A stretch of DNA of 64,000 nt from assembly GCA_002423125.1 (NCBI GenBank), contig DIUW01000054.1, positions 1,745 to 65,744 of the forward strand, read 5' to 3'. The notes beneath the pieces are model-generated. The model was not told where the DNA came from and made no database searches. It was given only the letters and a program-made list of their open reading frames with translations. This DNA comes from Legionellaceae bacterium UBA6148 (GTDB lineage Bacteria; Pseudomonadota; Gammaproteobacteria; Legionellales; Legionellaceae). This document shows, piece by piece, positions 41,676-49,387 of the stretch. Each line of letters opens with the position of its first letter. The stretch's first letter is position 1. The position numbers and the translations under genes are program-made.

Positions 41676-42623
41676 TCAGTATACCGGCCCATCAGGTTGG
41701 GGGGTCTCGTCAAAAACACGTGATGCTTCTCTCTCCCCTATTGAGTCAGTGGATTGGCTGAAAAAAGCATGCGAATTCACAACAAGACATTCAAATGGCG
41801 TAGGAGTGTTTTGGTAGGGTCTTTTATTAAGATAGGTAGAATCGAAAGTAATTCCTATTGCGGTATCCTCATCAAAAAAATTTTCCTTGACAGGTCTGAT
41901 CAATTTTTGTGCTGCCTCAATTTTAGCTTGAGTTATTGGCCATTCAGGGTGCTGTTCATAATTTACAGGGCAAGGATGACTATCATATACATGTAGATTA
42001 ATTTTCCATTCCTTTAGCTTTCTCTCCCAATGTCTTTTAGATATATTCTCGTGAATATCGGGTGTGGAAGGACGCGTAGGTTCAAATGTACTCATATCTT
42101 CTGACGGAGGATGAGCTGCACGATAATGTAGATACCCCGGTGTTACATAACCAAATTGCACTTGTTTAAGACGTTGTTCAAGTCGATGGGGATCTTCCAA
42201 AAAAGTTTTGGTCTTAACCTCCGCTGCAACCAGGCTCTGCTCCGCGACTCTAGAATCTCCGCTAGCTCTGGATCCCGCAAACAGAGTTTCTCGCGTCGAG
42301 TCATTTTTTTTGCTTTGACCCAGCTGCGCTTGTACCGAAGGATTTTCTTTATTTTGAAGAACAAGATCCTCCATGACTTCGTTGGAGGGGCGGTTTCCTA
42401 CTTGAACCTTAAATAAAACATTCGATGTTAGTGCAGGGGGTGCTATAAAATGATTACCTTGATGCGAAGGTAGTTGTATACGAGTATCGATATACTGAGG
42501 GGGTGCTTGAAAAAATGGAGGCTGTCGTCGTACGCCTTGTGGTTCATATGGTCTATTAGCAGGCTGCTGATCAGATTCAGGAGGGAAGGGAGCGGGAATA
42601 TAAACGGGTGTGAATGGAAGCAT
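41676..42623 (-). CDS. Proline-rich protein of unknown function with a translated palindromic repeat
   Basis: Not recognised. The 315 residues have a Pro/Gln-rich N-terminal third (about 1-75), a charged middle and a more globular C-terminal half rich in Trp, His and Tyr (about 165-290). There is no signal peptide. AAGGAG lies before the ATG. Residues encoded by 42214-42273 (GSRASGDSRVAEQSLVAAEV) come from a sequence related to the palindromic element at 60439-60534. It has lost 12 bases relative to that copy, so the frame is kept. Function unknown; flexible, proline-rich architecture is compatible with a secreted effector. Confidence 0.65.
   Translation of the reverse strand: MLPFTPVYIPAPFPPESDQQPANRPYEPQGVRRQPPFFQAPPQYIDTRIQLPSHQGNHFIAPPALTSNVLFKVQVGNRPSNEVMEDLVLQNKENPSVQAQLGQSKKNDSTRETLFAGSRASGDSRVAEQSLVAAEVKTKTFLEDPHRLEQRLKQVQFGYVTPGYLHYRAAHPPSEDMSTFEPTRPSTPDIHENISKRHWERKLKEWKINLHVYDSHPCPVNYEQHPEWPITQAKIEAAQKLIRPVKENFFDEDTAIGITFDSTYLNKRPYQNTPTPFECLVVNSHAFFSQSTDSIGEREASRVFDETPQPDGPVY
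42214..42273 (-). repeat. In-frame copy of palindromic repeat family B
   Basis: Aligns with 60439-60510: by eye about 47 of 60 positions are identical if a 12-base gap is allowed for the hairpin tip (CTCCGCGAACAA) present only in the 60-kb copy. It is wholly inside the coding sequence of the 41676-42623 gene and is translated. Confidence 0.65.
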
Positions 42624-42689
42624 TTTATTTTCTCCTTAATAGACCGCGCGCAGTATAATGATTTTTTACACAGAGAGAAAGGTTATTTT

Positions 42690-43009
42690 AATTCAGCCCT
42701 GCCTTTTGTTGGAAAGCCATGCATTAGCTGTGAACGTATTGATTGTGGTACCTCTGATTTACCCGCAATGCAAAATATCCAATCTAATTTGGTAGACAAA
42801 GGTAACATGGGAAATTTTACAGGAAGCGTTACAAACTATCGTGGAACTGACTTACCTGGTTATTATTGGAGCTCCACTGAGTATCAGCAAGATCCAGGTA
42901 GACGCGCATGGGCTCATCGGTTTGAACTCTCAACGGACAGAGTATGCAATTCGATGGTATGAAGGGAATAAGTACCATCCGTGTTAGGTGTGTACGAAGT
43001 TTAACTTAA
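42690..43009 (+). pseudogene. Remnant of a DUF1566 (Lcl C-terminal) surface-protein gene
   Basis: The frame 42690-42945 encodes a recognisable end of a DUF1566 domain: DCGTSDLPAMQNIQSNL, then LPGYYWSSTEYQQDPGRRAW. It then hits a stop at 42960-42962. One base over, near 42935, the frame continues with the family's usual last strand (GQSMQFDGMKGISTIRVRCV) to a TAA at 43007. The gene therefore lacks its 5' part and carries a frameshift. The same domain ends the intact 56066-58408 protein, but the two are not close copies. Confidence 0.75.
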
Positions 43010-43016
43010 TAATTTG

Positions 43017-43278
43017 GTAACTCCCCACGTTGTCCCTTGCGTGGTACAATTTAGAAAAAGCCTTGAAAAAAGCTTGATAAATTATGTGAATATGATCAAA
43101 TTTGAAGTTTGTCCTGATATTATGGCGGCTATAGCGCGAGAGAAACAAATCAAGGATGGTCTCGAAAAAAGAAAGATAACCTGGTTAATGCGTTAAATTC
43201 AGAATGGGCTGATTTGTATCCATTGTTATGTTGACGATGGCGACACGCAAGGGTGCTCGGGACGACGTGGGGAGTTAC
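43017..43278. mobile_element. 262-bp inverted-repeat-flanked unit enclosing a GIY-YIG remnant
   Basis: GTAACTCCCCACGTTGTCCC (43017-43036) and GGGACGACGTGGGGAGTTAC (43259-43278) are reverse complements at 19 of 20 positions, and the next inner bases also pair in part (CCTTGCGTG with CACGCAAGG). The inside is mostly a broken GIY-YIG nuclease gene. It may be a decayed mobile unit. Confidence 0.6.
43050..43234 (+). pseudogene. Remnant of a GIY-YIG endonuclease domain gene
   Basis: The frame encodes the C-terminal half of a small GIY-YIG protein: CPDIMAAIAREKQIKDGLEK followed by RKITWL, matching the family's AxxREKQIK motif. It ends early at 43194-43196. The next frame carries on with the usual tail LNSEWADLYPLLC to a TGA at 43232. 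The catalytic GIY and YIG strands are missing, so no activity is expected. Confidence 0.7.
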
Positions 43279-43386
43279 AAAAATTGCATTGATTGAGTTT
43301 CTTGTGGGATGTTTTTTTCAATTATTTTTTGTATTTCTTGATATACATAATATAAACTCGATTCCACAGTTTTTAGTGTAACTCGA

Positions 43387-43553
43387 GATCCGTTCGGGCT
43401 GAGGAGGCGCATACACAAGTGCGTGGTTGTATATACGTACACTGATGCGCCGTCTCGAAGCCTTGGCACAGTTCCCCAGGCTTCGAGACGGCGCGCAGCA
43501 CGATGTGATACGCCCCAAGTACGGTGTTTGCGCCTCCTCAGCCCGAACGGATC
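43387..43553. repeat. Nested 167-bp palindrome
   Basis: Outer arms of 24 bp (43387-43410 and 43530-43553) are perfect reverse complements. Inner arms (GCCGTCTCGAAGCCT near 43450-43464 and its complement near 43483-43497) are also perfect. CAGTTTTTAG outside both outer arms extends the symmetry. It would fold into a long hairpin in RNA or a cruciform in DNA. An open frame across it on the minus strand is not credible as a gene. Confidence 0.8.
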
Positions 43554-43600
43554 ATGCAAAAACTCTAAAAACTGCTGAATAGAATGTAGATGAATAACCG

Positions 43601-43681
43601 CTAGATTCATGGACCCCGCGGTTAAGCCGCGGGGCGTCGGCGTTTTAATTTGTCAAATTTAAAAACTTGAACATCGAGTAT
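43601..43681. repeat. Palindromic repeat, family A copy 2, overlapping the gcvPB end
   Basis: 43601-43642 matches 8885-8926 (inverted) at 40 of 42 positions. 43659-43681 matches 8956-8978 exactly on the same strand. The second block includes the gcvPB stop codon and the last six or seven codons. Confidence 0.8.
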
Positions 43682-45122
43682 TAAAATAATTTAAATCCAA
43701 TTCTCTTGCTGCTTTAACGTCATCAAGGCGTTTGACCGGGAGCGTATGTGGTGCATTTTTGAGGAGATCAGGTTGCTGTTTCGCTTCGGCTAAAATCGCT
43801 TTCATTGCTTCGACAAATTCATCCAATGTTTCCTTCGACTCGGTTTCTGTTGGTTCAATGAGTAAGCATTCTGGAACTAGAAGTGGAAAATAAGTCGTTG
43901 GTGCGTGCATATTGTAATCGAGCAATCGTTTGGCGAGCTCCATTGCGTTGATATTGTAGTTTTTCTTTTCGTTACTCAAGGTGAGTAAAAATTCATGGCT
44001 TGCACGTCGCTCAGGATAAGCAGGGGTAAATCCCGCTTTGGTTAACTCCGTGAGTAAGTAGTTGGCATTGAGCGTCGCGTATTCTGCAACACGATGTAAA
44101 CCGTCTGTGCCTAAGACGAGAATGTAAAAATAGGCTCGAAGTAAAATGCCAGCATTACCCATAAAACACGATAATCGACCAATGCTTTGCGGGGAGTCAT
44201 CCTGAGTCGACCAGCGATAACCTTCTGCTGTTTGCATAACCAGTGGAGTGGGTAAAAAAGGCAAAAGTCGGTTTGATACTGCAATGGGACCAGAGCCAGG
44301 GCCGCCGCCGCCATGTGGTGTTGCGAAGGTTTTATGTAAGTTCATGTGCATGACATCAAACCCCATATCGCCAGGCCTTACTTTGCCTAAAATTGCATTT
44401 AAATTCGCACCATCATAATATAGAAGACCACCGGCTTGATGAACAATGCCCGCAACATCTTTAATGTTGCTCATGAATAATCCTAATGTGGACGGATTCG
44501 TGAGCATGATCCCTGCTGTTTTGGAACTGACATGCTGGCGTAATATGTCGAGATCAATGTCACCCGTTTTACCGGTAGAGATCTCAATGATTTTATAACC
44601 ACACATGACGGCCGAGGCCGGATTGGTTCCATGAGCGGCATCCGGGATAATGATTTCAGTTCGCTCATGATCGCCTCTGGATTGATGATAGGCTTTGATC
44701 ATAGCGACACCTGCAAATTCGCCTTGTGACCCTGCCATAGGCGTTAGCGATACTCCGGGTAATCCGGTTATTTCAGCTAAAAATTGTTGCAGCTCGAAAA
44801 GTGTCTGTAAAAATCCTTGGCTAACCTCTTCACTCGCGAGCGGATGACGACTCACGAATCCTGGAAGTGATGCGGCTTTGTGCACGCCGCGAGGATTATA
44901 TTTCATGGTGCACGACCCGAGTGGGTAAAATTGGGTGTCAATCGAAAAATTCTTTCGAGATAAATTGGTGTAATGACGAACGACTTGTAATTCGGAACAA
45001 GAAGGCCATTTTGGCGGTGACTTTCGTAAAAATGCTTCAGGAATGGCATGGCTTTCTGAGTGAAGCTGAGGCGCTTGTGCAGTTGCCTGACGATTGGATT
45101 GCGACCGTTCAAAAATTAACAT
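43659..45122 (-). CDS. gcvPB: Glycine dehydrogenase (decarboxylating) subunit 2
   Basis: Beta chain of the two-subunit P-protein, which decarboxylates glycine and passes the aminomethyl group to lipoylated GcvH. The 487-residue protein has the PLP lysine 264 in MHMNLHKTFATPHGGGGPGS and the PLGSCTMKYNPR motif near 68-78. The last residues (NTRCSSF) are encoded by a dispersed repeat that also occurs at 8956-8978, so the native C-terminus may have been replaced. It overlaps the YciI-like gene by seven bases. Confidence 0.95.
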   Translation of the reverse strand: MLIFERSQSNRQATAQAPQLHSESHAIPEAFLRKSPPKWPSCSELQVVRHYTNLSRKNFSIDTQFYPLGSCTMKYNPRGVHKAASLPGFVSRHPLASEEVSQGFLQTLFELQQFLAEITGLPGVSLTPMAGSQGEFAGVAMIKAYHQSRGDHERTEIIIPDAAHGTNPASAVMCGYKIIEISTGKTGDIDLDILRQHVSSKTAGIMLTNPSTLGLFMSNIKDVAGIVHQAGGLLYYDGANLNAILGKVRPGDMGFDVMHMNLHKTFATPHGGGGPGSGPIAVSNRLLPFLPTPLVMQTAEGYRWSTQDDSPQSIGRLSCFMGNAGILLRAYFYILVLGTDGLHRVAEYATLNANYLLTELTKAGFTPAYPERRASHEFLLTLSNEKKNYNINAMELAKRLLDYNMHAPTTYFPLLVPECLLIEPTETESKETLDEFVEAMKAILAEAKQQPDLLKNAPHTLPVKRLDDVKAARELDLNYFNTRCSSF

Positions 45123-45424
45123 AGCTTACCTTCCGATTTTAAAATGAGTTCGTTGATTTCATCACGATGTTTGACAGGGGTAAATTCAATGAGTCGGTAA
45201 TCAGCAATCTCTGCGAGGCAATAGGGATCCTCCTGCAATATCGACTCAAGGTAGGTTTTATCCGTGGTCAGTGCAATCAGTATGCCACCTATGCGCGGTA
45301 TTTGGGGCCCCGATGCCAAGAACAAGCCTTTTTGGTAGTAAGCGTCAAGAAACTGTCGATGTGCCTGTAAATATTTATCAACTTCTTTGATAGGGGCTTT
45401 GTAGGTGATTTCAACAATAAACAT
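45116..45424 (-). CDS. YciI-family protein
   Basis: A 102-residue ferredoxin-like-fold protein of the YciI family. The conserved His is in LQAHRQFLDAYYQKGLFLASG, and the end follows the DPYCLAEIADYRLIEF pattern. Relatives include dehydrochlorinase-like and muconolactone-isomerase-like enzymes, but most have no known function. It lies between gcvPA and gcvPB with a 3-base gap and a 7-base overlap, so it is part of the glycine cleavage transcript. A role in that pathway is not established. Confidence 0.85.
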   Translation of the reverse strand: MFIVEITYKAPIKEVDKYLQAHRQFLDAYYQKGLFLASGPQIPRIGGILIALTTDKTYLESILQEDPYCLAEIADYRLIEFTPVKHRDEINELILKSEGKLC

Positions 45425-45427
45425 GGA

Positions 45428-46792
45428 TCAGTGCTCCGTCATGATGATTTCGAGTTGCTTCGCGTATTGCTGAATATCGCTCGAGGTTCGCATTTCTGTG
45501 GCGCATACGAGCAAGGTATTGTGCAGCATAGGATAATGTGATTCGATGGCGTAGCCTCCTGCGATAGATGCGTTGTTTAAACGCTGCAGAACAAGCGGTA
45601 CGGGTTGATTGAGTTTGATGACGCATTCATGAAAATAAGGGGCATTGAAAACCTGCTCCACACCTTGAATTGACGTGAGTGCCGTCATTAACTCGCGCGT
45701 GTTTTGGTGGCATGCGATTGCAGTTTGTCGAAGTCCTTCAGAGCCGAGTAAACTCATATGAATGGTTGCGGCGGTCACTAAAAGCCCTTGATTAGTGCAA
45801 ATGTTCGAGGTGGCTTTGCCTCGACGAATGTGTTGTTCACGCGCTTGCAAGGTGAGAGTAAATCCAGTTTTTCCGTCCTTATCCAGCGTGCGGCCGATAA
45901 GTCGCCCTGGTAGTTGCCGAACGTATTTCATTCGCGTGCTAAAAAAACCAAAATAGGGTCCACCCGATGCCATTGGACAACCGAATGGTTGGCCTTCGCC
46001 ACAGACAATATCCACACCATTTTGTCCCCAACTCCCGGGAGCTTTTAGAAGGCCTAATGACATGGGGTTGACACAAGCAATGCTAATGGTTTGGTTTGTG
46101 TGAGCCCAATCGGTGAGGGCATCAACTTGTTCAAGACAACCAAAAAAATTGGGTTGTGCGATGACGAGCGCAGTAATATCTTCACCTTGATATTTTTCTA
46201 CGGCTTGAAGCGCGGTTATGCCAGAGGTGGGATCAAAGGGTAACGTGATTATTTCGATATGTTGATTCCGGACGATGGTTTCAAGAGTTTGACGATAGAA
46301 TGGGTGAACCGTTCCAGCAACTAAAACGCGATTTGTCTTACTCTGTGTGTTGATTCGCACGGCCATTAAGACCGCCTCGGCAAGCGCTGTTGCTCCATCA
46401 TATAGCGATGAATTAGCGACTTCCATACCGGTGAGTTCGGCAATCATGGTTTGGAATTCATACAACAGTTGAAGCGTTCCTTGGCTTGCTTCTGCTTGAT
46501 AAGGCGTATAAGCAGTAAGGAATTCGCCGCGGGAAGCAATATCCCATACGGCTGAGGGGATGTGATGCTCATAACAGCCTGCTCCGATAAAGCAAATGCC
46601 ATTTTGATTGGTATTGGCCATCGATTGTGCTTTTTGCAGCATAGCCATTTCGCTCATCCCATCAGGAATGCCAGTGAGTCGACCATAACGTAGTGCTTCA
46701 GGTATTTCATCAAATAACGTTTGAATATTCGGTACGCCAATGTGTTTGAGCATTTCCTCTGTGTCGGCTTGGGTATGAGGGATATAGGGCAT
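45428..46792 (-). CDS. gcvPA: Glycine dehydrogenase (decarboxylating) subunit 1
   Basis: Alpha chain of the split P-protein; it pairs with GcvPB. The 454-residue protein starts PYIPHTQADTEEMLKHIG and contains FIGAGCYEHHIPSAV, YTPYQAEASQGTLQLLYEFQ (in part) and VANSSLYDGATALAEA, all typical of the alpha chain. It lacks the PLP lysine, which is in GcvPB. It lies two bases after gcvH. Confidence 0.95.
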   Translation of the reverse strand: MPYIPHTQADTEEMLKHIGVPNIQTLFDEIPEALRYGRLTGIPDGMSEMAMLQKAQSMANTNQNGICFIGAGCYEHHIPSAVWDIASRGEFLTAYTPYQAEASQGTLQLLYEFQTMIAELTGMEVANSSLYDGATALAEAVLMAVRINTQSKTNRVLVAGTVHPFYRQTLETIVRNQHIEIITLPFDPTSGITALQAVEKYQGEDITALVIAQPNFFGCLEQVDALTDWAHTNQTISIACVNPMSLGLLKAPGSWGQNGVDIVCGEGQPFGCPMASGGPYFGFFSTRMKYVRQLPGRLIGRTLDKDGKTGFTLTLQAREQHIRRGKATSNICTNQGLLVTAATIHMSLLGSEGLRQTAIACHQNTRELMTALTSIQGVEQVFNAPYFHECVIKLNQPVPLVLQRLNNASIAGGYAIESHYPMLHNTLLVCATEMRTSSDIQQYAKQLEIIMTEH

Positions 46793-46794
46793 GT

Positions 46795-47184
46795 TTAATG
46801 ATCCCCTTCGATGCTGGCGCTGTATTGCTCGGCATTTAACAATTGTTCAATTTGATCGTTATGATTGATTGATAATTTAACTAACCACGCTTTGCCATAA
46901 GGGTCATCATTTAAAAGGGCAGGATTGTCGGTTACGTCTTGATTCACAGCAATCACGACGCCACTGATTGGGGCATAAAAATCAGCGGCCGCTTTAACCG
47001 ACTCAAGAACGCCCAGTTCATCACCAGCCGATACGGTTTTTCCAACGTCTGGAAGCTCAATAAAGACCAAATCGCCAAGCAGCTGTTGAGCATGATCGGT
47101 TATACCAACTCGGACTTCGTTGGCCTCTTTATCGAGCCATTCATGAGTTGACGTGTATTTTAAATTTTCTGGGACTTGAGTCAT
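46795..47184 (-). CDS. gcvH: Glycine cleavage system H protein
   Basis: Carrier protein whose lipoyl arm shuttles the aminomethyl group between P, T and L proteins. The 129-residue protein (E. coli 129) has the lipoylation site Lys 64 in GVLESVKAAADFYAPISG and the opening HEWL motif. It lies between gcvT and gcvPA in the operon gcvT-gcvH-gcvPA-yciI-gcvPB. Confidence 0.96.
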   Translation of the reverse strand: MTQVPENLKYTSTHEWLDKEANEVRVGITDHAQQLLGDLVFIELPDVGKTVSAGDELGVLESVKAAADFYAPISGVVIAVNQDVTDNPALLNDDPYGKAWLVKLSINHNDQIEQLLNAEQYSASIEGDH

Positions 47185-47193
47185 GAGATATCC

Positions 47194-48282
47194 TTATGAT
47201 TGAGAGGCTTGAATAGGGTAAAAGCGAGGTTTCCCGACGATTACGGGATATAATTTATTGCGTATTTCAACGCTGATGTCTTGGCTCATGGGCGTGGGAA
47301 TACGCGCCAATGCAATCGAGCATGATAATGTGGGGGAATAGCTGCCACTGGTAATCACTCCTGCAGCGACACCGTCCACGAATACGCGCTGGCCGCTTCG
47401 CATCACGGCTTTATCTTTTAAGGTGAGGCCGACAAGCTTGCGTTTGACGCCAAATTGTTTTTGCGACTGCAGTGCGCCCATGCCAATAAAATGACGATCA
47501 TGCGGTTCCCAGGTTACCGTCCATTCAAGACCGGACTCCAAGGGGGAGGTTGTTTCATCCATGTCTTGGCCATAAAGCAGCATCCCAGACTCTAGCCGAA
47601 GCGTATCGCGTGCGGCTAAACCGCAGGGGCGAATTCCTGCATTCATCAAGTCAGTCCATAGTGTTTCAATGTACTCTTGTGGCATGACAATTTCTAAGCC
47701 ATCTTCGCCGGTATAGCCCGTTCGAGCGAAGAACCAGTTGTCGACATCCACACATTCAAAGCGCGCAAGAGTTGATATGGCATCGGCTTGAGCCGGTGAT
47801 AAAATGGTTAGTAATTTCTGAATAGCAAGGGGTCCTTGAACGGCTAGCATCGCTAAATCATGGCGTTCTTGAAGGCCAGAAGAAAAGCCTTGAACTCTCT
47901 CACGCAGCCACATTAAATCACGATCGCGTGTAGCTGAATTTAATATTAAGCGATAATTATCAGACGTTCGTTGATAGACAATCAAATCATCAATGATACC
48001 ACCGTATTCGTTGCACATTGGGCTATATAAAGCACGCCCAGTATGGTGGAGTTTATCCACGTCATGCGTTAACAATTTTCGCAAAAATTGCCGTGTTCCA
48101 GCGCCGAGAACATCAACCACGGTCATGTGCGAGACATCAAATACTCCCGCATCTCGACGTACGATGTGATGCTCTTCTAACTGTGATCCATAATGTAATG
48201 GCATTTCCCATCCATGAAAATCAACCATTCGAGCATGATTAGCAAGGTGTTTTGCATACAGTGGTGTTTTGGCAGTTGTCAT
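47194..48282 (-). CDS. gcvT: Aminomethyltransferase (T protein)
   Basis: Transfers the methylene group from the H protein to tetrahydrofolate, yielding ammonia and methylene-THF. The 362 residues (E. coli 364) include VDFHGWEMPLHYG, GVFDVSHM and the folate-site TGYTGEDGLEI and GLAARDTLRLE motifs. First gene of the gcv operon. No glycine riboswitch is visible upstream. Confidence 0.96.
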   Translation of the reverse strand: MTTAKTPLYAKHLANHARMVDFHGWEMPLHYGSQLEEHHIVRRDAGVFDVSHMTVVDVLGAGTRQFLRKLLTHDVDKLHHTGRALYSPMCNEYGGIIDDLIVYQRTSDNYRLILNSATRDRDLMWLRERVQGFSSGLQERHDLAMLAVQGPLAIQKLLTILSPAQADAISTLARFECVDVDNWFFARTGYTGEDGLEIVMPQEYIETLWTDLMNAGIRPCGLAARDTLRLESGMLLYGQDMDETTSPLESGLEWTVTWEPHDRHFIGMGALQSQKQFGVKRKLVGLTLKDKAVMRSGQRVFVDGVAAGVITSGSYSPTLSCSIALARIPTPMSQDISVEIRNKLYPVIVGKPRFYPIQASQS

Positions 48283-48345
48283 CGATTTTTTTTATTGTTA
48301 TGAGGAGTAGTACATGATTATATCAAGAGAATGAGGCTTAGCAAG

Positions 48346-48540
48346 CTAACGATAAATTTCTTTGCGATGACCTACAGAGAGCACCAAAACGGTTACCGTT
48401 TCATCTTTAATCTGGCAAATAATTCGATAGTCACCAACACGATAACGCCACAATCCAGACTTATTATACGCTAGTGCTTTGCCTTGTTGCTTAGGATCTT
48501 CTGCGGTGCAAACACGATTTTCTAAATAATCAAAAATTCT
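48346..48540 (-). pseudogene. 5'-truncated RelE/ParE-family toxin gene
   Basis: The minus-strand frame encodes about 63 residues (from LRIFDYLENRV to the stop) that match the RelE core: GKAL, GLWRYRVGDYRIICQI and VLVLSVGHRKEIY. The first 25 or so residues, the start codon and the antitoxin are missing. The frame stops abruptly at the same point where a hipB fragment begins on the other strand, so the two were joined by a deletion or rearrangement. Confidence 0.75.
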
Positions 48541-48544
48541 TAGT

Positions 48545-48718
48545 CAAAATACGGTTGGGAGTGGTTTTAAATTGAATCAAACAACAGTCTCTAGCATTGA
48601 ACAAGGAGCGCCAGGCACTCGACTCGAGACCTTATTTCGTATGCTTGCAGCTCTTGATCTTGAGATGGTTATCCGACCTAAAACAGATGCAAATGATAGC
48701 AGTGGAGATAACTGGTAA
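48545..48718 (+). pseudogene. 5'-truncated hipB-like antitoxin gene
   Basis: Encodes the C-terminal part of a HipB-type helix-turn-helix antitoxin: LNQTTVSSIEQGAPGTRLET and LFRMLAALDLEMVI followed by a short acidic tail. The first helices of the domain are lost. Its stop is followed directly by the ATG of a hipA fragment, the normal gene order. Confidence 0.7.
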
Positions 48719-48922
48719 ATGGGACGAAAAAAGCAATACCACGATCTTTATGTTTATATGAACGAACTTTTTGTTGGTACGCTCATTAATATGGAGAGCG
48801 CCATTAGCCATGTTACTCAAGCATTACCTTCGCATTTTCCTTCTAGTATTTGTGATTCAATATTTTCGGGGATGCGAAAAATTAAAAATCGATGTAGAAG
48901 CAATTCCCTGTCAACTGACTAG
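48719..48922 (+). pseudogene. hipA-like toxin gene with a large internal deletion
   Basis: The first 25 codons (GRKKQYHDLYVYMNELFVGTL) match the start of HipA kinases. The frame then jumps to what looks like the HipA C-terminus (ALPSHFPSSICDSIFSGMRK), so nearly all of the kinase is deleted. No activity is expected. Confidence 0.65.
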
Positions 48923-48939
48923 CGCTTGTTTTAAAATTA

Positions 48940-49105
48940 GCTATACTTCATTTAGTGGGCAATATTCGCCCATATTGGGCGCTTAGCCCTTACTCAGTTG
49001 AATGAAGAGCAGTGAGATCTGTTCAGTTTATATATCCATTGGAATCCAGTCGCTTCAGTTCCGATGGGTATGGGTGGGGACCCGAGTTGTCGGGTCCCCG
49101 TTGGT
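48940..49105 (+). promoter_or_regulatory. Possible structured leader with terminator-like hairpin
   Basis: After a TATACT element near 48942-48947 come GGGC/GCCC hairpins near 48958-48990 and then GGGGACCCGA...TCGGGTCCCC near 49077-49100 followed by GTTGGTTTT. The final hairpin resembles an intrinsic terminator just upstream of a small gene, so it could be an attenuator or the end of a small RNA. No known riboswitch is recognised. Confidence 0.4.
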
Positions 49106-49129
49106 TTTATTCATGAAAGGATGTCTATC

Positions 49130-49378
49130 ATGTCTGAACGATTACAACATACTACGGCAAGCATGCGTGCTAAAATGCTCCAACGTTATGGCGATGTTCT
49201 TCACCATAAACACGATAAAAATCATACTCCATACCGACAACATTGTCGATCTCACCCGGTTCAAAAACACCTCAATGGTCAAGAAGGAGAACAAAAAGTC
49301 AATTCCTCTACGGGTCATGTTAGAGAGTGGAATTTACGAAAATTTTGCACACGAGTAGCTAAAGGAAATGTTCATTGA
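49130..49378 (+). CDS. Small basic protein of unknown function
   Basis: Eighty-two residues starting MSERLQHTTASMRAKMLQRY, rich in His, Lys and Arg. AAGGA lies eight bases before ATG 49130; an in-frame ATG lies nine bases earlier. Not recognised. It follows a region with terminator-like hairpins and precedes repeat sequences. A second frame overlaps it but has a poorer start. Whether it is expressed is uncertain. Confidence 0.45.
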   Translation: MSERLQHTTASMRAKMLQRYGDVLHHKHDKNHTPYRQHCRSHPVQKHLNGQEGEQKVNSSTGHVREWNLRKFCTRVAKGNVH

Positions 49379-49387
49379 TTGATTTAA

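Noticed and set aside
42474..42690. 5' extension of the DUF1566 remnant
   Set aside because: This part is antisense to the start of the proline-rich protein gene and shows no DUF1566 similarity.
43275..43610. 111-codon minus-strand frame
   Set aside because: It runs through the nested palindrome and has no protein-like features.
48283..48345. Glycine riboswitch upstream of gcvT
   Set aside because: Only about 60 bases separate gcvT from the RelE remnant and no tandem aptamer-like structure is visible.
49002..49358. 118-codon frame overlapping the 82-residue gene
   Set aside because: Passes through the terminator-like hairpin and lacks a ribosome site; the other frame has AAGGA before its ATG.
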